In this document: positions 1 through 5,350 of the stretch, piece by piece
Layout: every line of letters starts with the position of its first letter
Numbering within the stretch: the first letter of the stretch is position 1
Assembly: GCA_029556045.1 (NCBI GenBank)
Contig: JAKQGS010000302.1
Location: 1 to 5,350, forward strand
Direction: 5' to 3'
DNA length: 5,350 nt
Origin: Pseudomonadota bacterium
GTDB lineage: Bacteria > Bdellovibrionota > Oligoflexia > Oligoflexales > Oligoflexaceae
Notes under the pieces: generated by a model
Told to the model about the DNA's origin: nothing
What the model saw: only the letters and a program-made list of their open reading frames with translations
Databases searched by the model: none
Position numbers and translations under genes: made by a program

Positions 1-3000
1 CCATAACATCGCAAAGATGCCGCAGATGCTCATAAACCGCCGGCGCCATGGCGATCTCAGCCTTCTGCGCCTTCTGGGGTGATACCGCCACTCCGCGCAT
101 CAGCTTGAACGATACTTTAAAGTCGCGCAAAACCCGCTCGGCGGATTCCACAACCATCCACAACTTAGCGTCGGCGGCCTCCTTCTGCACGCGGAAGAGG
201 TAATCCCGCCGTTTGTGCTGCCCTGAAGCAAGCAAATAGCGGCCAAACCACAAACGCGCATAAAGATGAGCCACTTGATTGCCTGCGGCGAGAGCACCCC
301 GCAGTGCATGATCGTACAACTGCTTCGTCTTTTTGTTTTGTCCCGACAATTCTGCCAGACGAGCCTGCAGCAGGAGGGGAAGCGGTCGCCGCGAGCGACG
401 TCCAAACCGGCGCAGGGATACCTCCAGGGATTCGTACACCCTTCTTTCGCCATCAACTCCGATCAGGCTGCGTTTATTTTCGTGGTAGTAGAGATCTAGA
501 AACACCAGGCAGAAGAAACCTAAAAAGTCTTCTTCATAGGGGTAAAGGAAGGGCCCTCCTTTGTTCATGAGAAACATACGGACCAGCATCACGAAACTGC
601 GGCGTACATGATCCACTTCGCCCTTGGCGAAAGCAATGATACATTGGATCACCATCATAAACATATCGTCGCCGCGGCCGCCAACCTCCTTGCGCCGTTT
701 GAGGTATTCCGACTGGGCAATGATGCCGCTGCGCCCGTCTTCCAGAAGCAGACCAAAGAGGTAGAAGGCAATCCCCTTGGGGTTGATCCAGTTGCGGGTG
801 GGTATTAGAGGCGGCAGACTCATACGCATGCGTTCAAGCCGGCGAATATTGCCCTGAAAAAGTTCTGTTTGCATCAGATACACGAACCCGATGCTATAAG
901 TGATGCGATCGTCGCTGACGGGTATTTTATCCAACGCGGCTTTCACGCTGGCTCCCACTTCATCGTTTTTGCCCTTGTAATGATCCAGCGTCAAGGCCCG
1001 CTGCAACAGCAGATAAGCATAAATATCGTCATATCCCAATGATCGCGCCACATCCATGGCGATATCTACAATTGCAAAAGCCTGCCGCAAAAAGCCTACC
1101 ATGCCCAAAATAATGGCCCGATCGCCAACTGTCTTTAAAATAGTCCGCGCTGACGCCTTCCCTTGTAGACAGGCCAGATAAGCCTGATCGTGATGGGCAA
1201 AGCTGATTCGAGGATCCACCTGAAGGTTCAAGGTTTGCATCAGATGATAGAGGGTCAACGGGTCGGTGTTGGAACGGGCATCCTGCTCCCCCGCCTTTTT
1301 ACCAACCACAAAAGCTTTTTTAGCCAATTGGTACAAGCGTCCATGTCCCAGCCATTCCAACACACCGTCGAGACCAAGCCGCGCCACGGCCACGGTGTTA
1401 GCGAAGCCATGCACGATGGGCAATTCCAATTTCATTCGCCGCATCGCAGCGGTTATCTCGCGGGAGGGTTGCGTGATCTGACCACTGACGATCTGCAGAT
1501 GATTGAGCTTGTAGGCCACCGCAGTAAAAGTCTCCGCGGAAACGGGGCAACTCAATACTTTACGGTAGAGGTTAATGGCATCCTTCAGATGACGTTGATG
1601 GACCGAGACATCCGCAAGCCGTTCCATGACGGTAGCGCGGAGTTGCCGCGTGGTATCGGATTCGTCCAGGCTGTCCAACAGGCGGAAAGCGTTTTCCAGA
1701 TAACTCTGAGCCGATGCCCAGGATTCCGCATCCATCGCTTCACCAGCAGCCGCCATATTGTGGTGGATACCACGCAGCGCCAGCGATGCTTCTACCTGTC
1801 CCTCCCTGGCACCGGCCTGATTGATATGGTGAGCCAGGGTAAAGATGGTTTTGGAGCCTTTGCGTACAATGGAGTTTTCCAAACGCATTGCGATCAATTG
1901 GTGCAGCTGTTTCCGACGCTCATGGGGAATGGCATCCTGAATCGCTTCCCGTACCCGCATGTGGGAAAAGATAAATGACTTTCCCAGGTGTTTGAATTCC
2001 TCGTCATCGGCGGTACGCGATATCAGTCCCTCCTGAATGGCCCGTTCCAGAGCTTTCATGGCGCCCGTAGGCCGGATGGCGGGATCACTGAGCAACAGTT
2101 CAAACTGAAACACGGTTCCCACGGTGGCCGCCACCTCCATGACCGCACGATCCTGCGGGTGGAAATTCTGAATCCGCGTCAGGGTCAGGTCGACGGAGTC
2201 CAGGTTGATATTGCTGGCTTTGATGCGTTCGACGTCATAATACCACTGCTGGGTTACCTCGTCGAAAAAGACCAGTTCCATGGCCACCAGCGTCCGCACC
2301 AGTTCCACCAGATACATGGGATTACCAGCGGAACGTCCATACAGGTAGTCAATGAGTTCAGAATTGAATTCCTGCTGGGAATTCAAAATCTCCGTGGTCA
2401 GATTCCGTGTCGCCTCACGATCCAGAGCCTCAAGCTCAATCTCCTGGAAACGGCGTTTGAGCTTACGGAATTTTTCCAAAAACTGCGCGAAATCGGCCGA
2501 GGCCTGCAAATCAATGGTGCGATGACCCAGTACCATGAAAAATTTTTGGGAGTTATTGTAGGAAAAAAAGCGATCAATCAACTCGAGGCTTTTTTCATCC
2601 GCCCATTCAATATCATCAAAAATAAAAACCACCGGCTGGTTATCATTGGTCAGACACCGGGTAAAATCAGAAAAAGCCTTGGTAAACGTCTGAAAATCAA
2701 ATTCGGGTGGTGCATCGGTATCCAGCTCGTCATTTTTCTTGCGCTCTTCCTCATACGCGGAGTCCAATTCCGGATCGATAAAGGGGCGCAAACCAGGAAC
2801 AACCCCAGCCACCTGCAATGCCAGAGGACCCAGAAGGGTCTTGACTTTGCGACGGACCTCTTCGGTTTCGTGGGGCTGACTTTTTAACACGCGGATAAGA
2901 TACTCGTTAAAGCCGTTAGCCAGGGCATTGAACGGAAGATTGTTTTCATGGCGGGAAAAGCTGGTGCTGATAAAACGCACTTTGCGGCGGGCCAGATAAC

Positions 3001-4129
3001 CACGAAATTCCGTCAACAGCCGGGTTTTACCCATGCCCGCCTTGCCCTTGATGACCGAGAGACGGCTGCGGCCCTTTTCCTCCAGAACCGCAGTATAACT
3101 GCTGACCAGCTGATCAAACTCTTTTTCCCGCCCAACCAGATCGAGTTTAGCGCTCACCGCACGAAAGCGGTCGTTGAGCCCCAGTGAAAAATCAACCGTC
3201 ACGGTGCGGGAGCTCTGGATCTTTCCTTTGGCCCTCTGCAGATCCGCATAGAGTCCAAATGCGGTTTGATAACGATCATTGGGGTGCTTTGCTAATAGTT
3301 TGTGCACAATCGCTTCAATGACGGGGGGTACGTCCGGACGAATGGCGGTCAGGGGTTCGGGCTCCGCAAAAGCATGTTCCCGCATCAGTTTTTCGCGGGA
3401 GTTTCCCGTAAACGGAGGCCGACCGGCCAGAATTTCATAAAGCACACAGCCAAGCGAATATAGGTCGACACGGTGATCCGAGGGTGCCTGCACCATCGGC
3501 GTCTGCTCCGGTGCCATATAGAGTGGTGTTCCCGCCATCTCTTGCTGCCGTTCCGGCTCGTCGTCGGTGCCGTGGTAAATCACCTCCGTCAGTCGGGCGA
3601 TGCCAAAGTCCAGCACCTTGACCAGAACACCCCGCTGCTCCCGCCAGGTTTTACCCACCACGATATTCTGGGGTTTGATGTCGCGGTGAACAATATTCTT
3701 ACCATGAGTGTAATCCAGCGCCGCGGCCACCTGCAGACCAACCTGAAAGAAGAAGGCCAGATCCTTACGGCTGTCGTACTGCAGGCTGTCTTTCAGGTCG
3801 CGGCCATTGGCCATCTCCATGACGATGTAATACCCGCTGCCAAGCCCCTCGGTGACCTTGTCGTCCTCGTTGAGCAGGCCCAGCTCATAGAAGCAGATGA
3901 TATTGGGATGGTGTAGCCGGCTCATGACCGCGGCTTCCTTTTGAAAGCGCAGGAGACTTTCCGACTCCATCTTCTTGCTGCGCAGAATCACCTTGATAGC
4001 CACGTCCTGGGAAGGATCATCGAAGGGCATCGCACGAAACACCCGCCCCATCCCGCCGACGCCGATTTCGCCGGTGATGCAATAACGATCTGCAATGCGG
4101 GTGCCGACCAAGCGGCTGTGATGAGCCAA
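1..4129 (-). CDS. Large Ser/Thr protein kinase fused to AAA/STAND-type ATPase and helical-repeat region (partial, C-terminus outside window)
   Basis: The frame is open without interruption for 1376 codons and leaves the window without a stop. Seen in the sequence, numbered from the TTG start: a protein kinase domain at about residues 16-297, with glycine loop GVGGMGRV (23-30), ATP-anchoring Lys46 in VAIK, helix-C Glu65, catalytic loop HRDIKPQN (148-155, Asp150), metal-binding DFG (Asp174), GTPLYMAPEQ (200-209) and DLYSLG (222-227). All residues needed for phosphotransfer are present, and the Arg of HRD makes it an RD kinase, whose activity usually depends on activation-loop phosphorylation. 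A P-loop ATPase follows at about 328-620: VGRE (332-335), Walker A GKAGMGKT (362-369), Walker B FIFDDIEWAD (502-511), a sensor-like GHR (535-537) and AGNPMYLVEL (601-610), as in AAA_16/COG3899 modules. From about 640 onward the protein is helical with degenerate TPR-like stretches (e.g. 805-820, 847-860). Known of the family: PknK-like proteins join these modules in cytoplasmic signalling, and many add GAF and histidine-kinase domains at the C-terminus. Inference: the helical region senses a ligand or partner and the ATPase gates the kinase. The signal and substrates are unknown. The gene is divergent from pyk. The start could instead be the in-frame ATG at 4159. Confidence 0.93.
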   Translation of the reverse strand, partial: MAHHSRLVGTRIADRYCITGEIGVGGMGRVFRAMPFDDPSQDVAIKVILRSKKMESESLLRFQKEAAVMSRLHHPNIICFYELGLLNEDDKVTEGLGSGYYIVMEMANGRDLKDSLQYDSRKDLAFFFQVGLQVAAALDYTHGKNIVHRDIKPQNIVVGKTWREQRGVLVKVLDFGIARLTEVIYHGTDDEPERQQEMAGTPLYMAPEQTPMVQAPSDHRVDLYSLGCVLYEILAGRPPFTGNSREKLMREHAFAEPEPLTAIRPDVPPVIEAIVHKLLAKHPNDRYQTAFGLYADLQRAKGKIQSSRTVTVDFSLGLNDRFRAVSAKLDLVGREKEFDQLVSSYTAVLEEKGRSRLSVIKGKAGMGKTRLLTEFRGYLARRKVRFISTSFSRHENNLPFNALANGFNEYLIRVLKSQPHETEEVRRKVKTLLGPLALQVAGVVPGLRPFIDPELDSAYEEERKKNDELDTDAPPEFDFQTFTKAFSDFTRCLTNDNQPVVFIFDDIEWADEKSLELIDRFFSYNNSQKFFMVLGHRTIDLQASADFAQFLEKFRKLKRRFQEIELEALDREATRNLTTEILNSQQEFNSELIDYLYGRSAGNPMYLVELVRTLVAMELVFFDEVTQQWYYDVERIKASNINLDSVDLTLTRIQNFHPQDRAVMEVAATVGTVFQFELLLSDPAIRPTGAMKALERAIQEGLISRTADDEEFKHLGKSFIFSHMRVREAIQDAIPHERRKQLHQLIAMRLENSIVRKGSKTIFTLAHHINQAGAREGQVEASLALRGIHHNMAAAGEAMDAESWASAQSYLENAFRLLDSLDESDTTRQLRATVMERLADVSVHQRHLKDAINLYRKVLSCPVSAETFTAVAYKLNHLQIVSGQITQPSREITAAMRRMKLELPIVHGFANTVAVARLGLDGVLEWLGHGRLYQLAKKAFVVGKKAGEQDARSNTDPLTLYHLMQTLNLQVDPRISFAHHDQAYLACLQGKASARTILKTVGDRAIILGMVGFLRQAFAIVDIAMDVARSLGYDDIYAYLLLQRALTLDHYKGKNDEVGASVKAALDKIPVSDDRITYSIGFVYLMQTELFQGNIRRLERMRMSLPPLIPTRNWINPKGIAFYLFGLLLEDGRSGIIAQSEYLKRRKEVGGRGDDMFMMVIQCIIAFAKGEVDHVRRSFVMLVRMFLMNKGGPFLYPYEEDFLGFFCLVFLDLYYHENKRSLIGVDGERRVYESLEVSLRRFGRRSRRPLPLLLQARLAELSGQNKKTKQLYDHALRGALAAGNQVAHLYARLWFGRYLLASGQHKRRDYLFRVQKEAADAKLWMVVESAERVLRDFKVSFKLMRGVAVSPQKAQKAEIAMAPAVYEHLRHLCDVM

Positions 4130-4135
4130 TTTATT

Positions 4136-4141
4136 CCCCTT
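4136..4141 (-). promoter_or_regulatory. Ribosome binding site deciding a TTG start for the kinase gene
   Basis: Read on the minus strand, AAGGGG lies six bases before the TTG at 4129-4127, an ideal Shine-Dalgarno spacing. The in-frame ATG at 4159-4157, ten codons upstream, has only a GAAGGG that abuts it almost directly, too close for normal use. The frame is open upstream to a TAA at 4270-4268, so the open frame alone does not decide. The TTG start also leaves a short leader of about 15 residues before the kinase fold, typical of the family. The TTG is preferred but not certain. Confidence 0.65.
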
Positions 4142-4253
4142 CGTATAGTTCCTGTACATCCCTTCGGAACACTTGCCTTTTTGCTTGAGGGGAGGAAGTG
4201 GTTCACCGTTGTGCAAATGGTCCGCCTTCCCGCCATATCTGTGATTACACAAC

Positions 4254-4272
4254 GAGAATGACAATGATTACC
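4254..4272 (+). promoter_or_regulatory. Candidate Fur-family operator
   Basis: The 19 bases GAGAATGACAATGATTACC match the classical Fur box GATAATGATAATCATTATC at 15 of 19 positions; the mismatches are at positions 3, 9, 13 and 18. It also fits the overlapping inverted-repeat model, with TGACAAT and ATTACCT flanking one central base. It sits 85 bases before the pyk ATG and about 125 bases from the kinase start, where a repressor could affect either promoter. Fur relatives (Zur, PerR, Mur) bind similar sites, so the metal or signal cannot be told from the sequence. This was judged by eye, and no regulator gene is in view. Confidence 0.45.
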
Positions 4273-4345
4273 TGAATGCTCCAACCGACTTCCGAGATGA
4301 CGTGCGCGGCCAATCGTGTTAGTCTTTTACAAAAGTACCAAAACA

Positions 4346-4352
4346 GATGGGG
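4346..4352 (+). promoter_or_regulatory. Ribosome binding site of pyk
   Basis: GATGGGG ends five bases before the ATG at 4358, an acceptable Shine-Dalgarno spacing. It supports this ATG over the in-frame GTG at 4316, which would add 14 residues with no family counterpart. Confidence 0.65.
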
Positions 4353-4357
4353 CCGGC

Positions 4358-5350
4358 ATGGACACGTCCAAAAAAATAGATTTTCTCGATTCCAACTCCT
4401 CCAAAATCCGCCACTGCAAGATTGTGGGCACTCTGGGGCCTGCCTCTTCCAACGAGGAAACCCTGCGGGAGTTGATTCAGGCCGGTTTGAATGTGGCCCG
4501 TCTGAACTTTTCCCATGGCGACCATGCGATGCACCTGAAAAATATCGAGATGATCCGTCGCCTGAGCCGCGAAATGGGTAAACCGGTGGCCATCCTCCAG
4601 GATCTTCAGGGCCCTAAAATCCGAGTGGGTAAACTGCTGGGAGATCAGATCGAATTAAAGCAGGGTGCTACGGTGGATCTGGTGTTCGGCCACGAACAAA
4701 CACAGCCCCAGGTGATACCGATTGACTACCGCGGACTGGTCCACGACGTTAAAGTGGGGGACCGCGTGATGATGGACGACGGTCTTCTGATTTTGGAGGT
4801 CAACCAGATCGAGGGCGAGGTGGTTCGTGTGACCGTCCAGGAGGGGGGTATTCTCAAAAATCGCAAGGGCGTCAACTTCCCTGACTCCAAGCTGTCGCTG
4901 CCGGCCATGACCGACAAGGACAGCAAAGACCTTCTTTTTGGCATTGCCAATCGCGTGGACTTCGTCGCCTTATCGTTTGTGCAGGATCCCGCCGATGTCC
5001 ACCAGATCAAAGGCATGATCAAAGCCTTGGGAGCCGACATCCCCGTGGTGGCCAAAATAGAAAAACTCCCCGCCATGGATCAGATCGATGCCATTGCGCA
5101 GGTCAGCGATGCCCTCATGGTGGCCCGTGGCGACCTTGGCGTAGAAGCCAACGTCGAACGGGTGCCTAATTTTCAAAAGATCATCATCCGCTCTGCAACG
5201 AAATACGCCAAGCCCGTGATCATTGCTACCCAGATGCTGGAATCCATGATCCAGAATCCCCGTGCCACACTCGCGGAAGTGGCGGATGTGGCCAACGGTG
5301 TTCTTGATGGTGCCGACTGCCTGATGCTGTCGGCAGAGGTGGCCTCCGGC
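4358..5350 (+). CDS. pyk: Pyruvate kinase (partial, C-terminus outside window)
   Basis: Catalyses the last step of glycolysis in the cytoplasm: phosphoenolpyruvate + ADP to pyruvate + ATP. The first 331 residues are present; bacterial enzymes are usually about 470-490 residues, so the end of the A domain and the C-terminal regulatory domain are missing. Seen: KIVGTLGPAS (21-30), ARLNFSHG (47-54, with the active-site Arg, Asn and Ser), DLQGPKIRVG (82-91), a B-domain cap at about 91-180 ending in KNRKGVNFP (167-175), AKIEK (232-236, catalytic Lys233 and metal ligand Glu235), MVARGDLGVE (254-263, metal ligand Asp259), ATQMLESM (290-297, active-site Thr291) and MLSAEVASG (323-331). Lys87, in GPKIR where K+-dependent enzymes have Glu, resembles E. 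coli PykA and predicts independence from K+. About 18 polar residues precede the usual family start. Small departures are KIEKLPAM in the signature motif and AEV where AET or GET is usual. It is divergent from the kinase gene. Whether further genes follow in an operon cannot be seen. Confidence 0.97.
   Translation, partial: MDTSKKIDFLDSNSSKIRHCKIVGTLGPASSNEETLRELIQAGLNVARLNFSHGDHAMHLKNIEMIRRLSREMGKPVAILQDLQGPKIRVGKLLGDQIELKQGATVDLVFGHEQTQPQVIPIDYRGLVHDVKVGDRVMMDDGLLILEVNQIEGEVVRVTVQEGGILKNRKGVNFPDSKLSLPAMTDKDSKDLLFGIANRVDFVALSFVQDPADVHQIKGMIKALGADIPVVAKIEKLPAMDQIDAIAQVSDALMVARGDLGVEANVERVPNFQKIIIRSATKYAKPVIIATQMLESMIQNPRATLAEVADVANGVLDGADCLMLSAEVASG

Larger units (their letters stand above)
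4130..4357. other. Divergent intergenic region between the kinase gene and pyk
   Basis: About 228 bases that must carry the promoters of both genes, since they are transcribed away from each other. It contains both ribosome binding sites and a Fur-box-like sequence. I found no hexamer pair with good matches and 16-18 base spacing to both the -35 and -10 consensus on either strand. A TGTAAT (minus strand, 4249-4244) is a fair -10 but lacks a matching -35. There is no small gene, RNA gene or strong hairpin that I can support here. Confidence 0.8.

Noticed and set aside
1190..2887. Two long plus-strand open frames (262 and 299 codons) lying opposite the kinase gene
   Set aside because: Both are in exact codon register with the minus-strand gene, so they stay open only because that gene rarely uses TTA, CTA or TCA codons. 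Their translations show no recognisable domain, while the minus-strand frame has clear kinase and ATPase motifs.
1..4129. Possible frameshift or pseudogene in the kinase gene, because only short open frames are obvious locally
   Set aside because: Codon-by-codon translation gives one continuous frame with no stop and all motifs in the same phase. The gene is merely truncated by the window edge.
4209..4239. TTGTGC followed by CATATC as a plus-strand promoter
   Set aside because: The 19-base spacing is long and the -10 match is poor, so no promoter call is justified.
4240..4251. TGTGATTACACA, a small palindrome-like sequence resembling a CRP/FNR half-site
   Set aside because: Only the outer TGTG/CACA arms pair, and the spacing does not fit the TGTGA-N6-TCACA consensus. 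It may be chance.
2948..4261. Further plus-strand open frames at 2948-3187, 3473-3916 and 3941-4261
   Set aside because: They share the same antisense register and lie opposite conserved kinase and ATPase motifs (the last also extends into the intergenic region). There is no domain evidence for any of them.
3988..4284. Minus-strand 98-codon frame overlapping the start of the kinase gene
   Set aside because: It overlaps the glycine loop and VAIK region of the kinase in another frame and has no recognisable domain.
4319..5176. Minus-strand open frames opposite pyruvate kinase
   Set aside because: The plus-strand frame encodes well-conserved pyruvate kinase motifs throughout. The antisense translations look like shadows.

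Overview
This window holds two divergently transcribed protein-coding genes separated by about 230 bases. Both run off the window. Base composition is close to balanced with a moderate GC lean, both genes have clear purine-rich ribosome binding sites, and one of them is a very large eukaryotic-type Ser/Thr kinase fused to an ATPase. This points to a Gram-negative bacterium with elaborate signalling, of the broad 'deltaproteobacterial'/Oligoflexia/Myxococcota/Leptospirales kind. The sequence alone does not fix the taxon.

Minus strand, 4129 down to 1 (gene continues beyond the left edge): one uninterrupted reading frame of 1376 codons. It encodes an N-terminal Ser/Thr protein kinase with all catalytic motifs intact, then a P-loop ATPase of the AAA_16/COG3899 type found in PknK-like proteins, then more than 700 residues of mostly alpha-helical, TPR-like sequence. 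No membrane segment or signal peptide is apparent. The C-terminus, which in related architectures often carries GAF and histidine-kinase, GGDEF or other output domains, lies outside the window.

Intergenic 4130-4357: carries the ribosome binding sites of both genes and a good match (15 of 19) to the Fur-box consensus at 4254-4272. No convincing sigma-70 promoter pair was found by eye.

Plus strand, 4358 to 5350 (continues beyond the right edge): the first 331 residues of pyruvate kinase, with its catalytic residues in place. A Lys at the position that separates K+-dependent from K+-independent enzymes resembles the PykA class.

The genes share a divergent promoter region but no demonstrated pathway. 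Co-regulation of a glycolytic enzyme and a signalling kinase, possibly through a Fur-family site, is a hypothesis. No RNA genes, mobile elements, CRISPR arrays or terminators were seen. The long plus-strand open frames opposite the kinase gene are antisense shadows. No clearly new biological system is demonstrated; the most unusual items are the giant kinase-ATPase protein and the Fur-like site.
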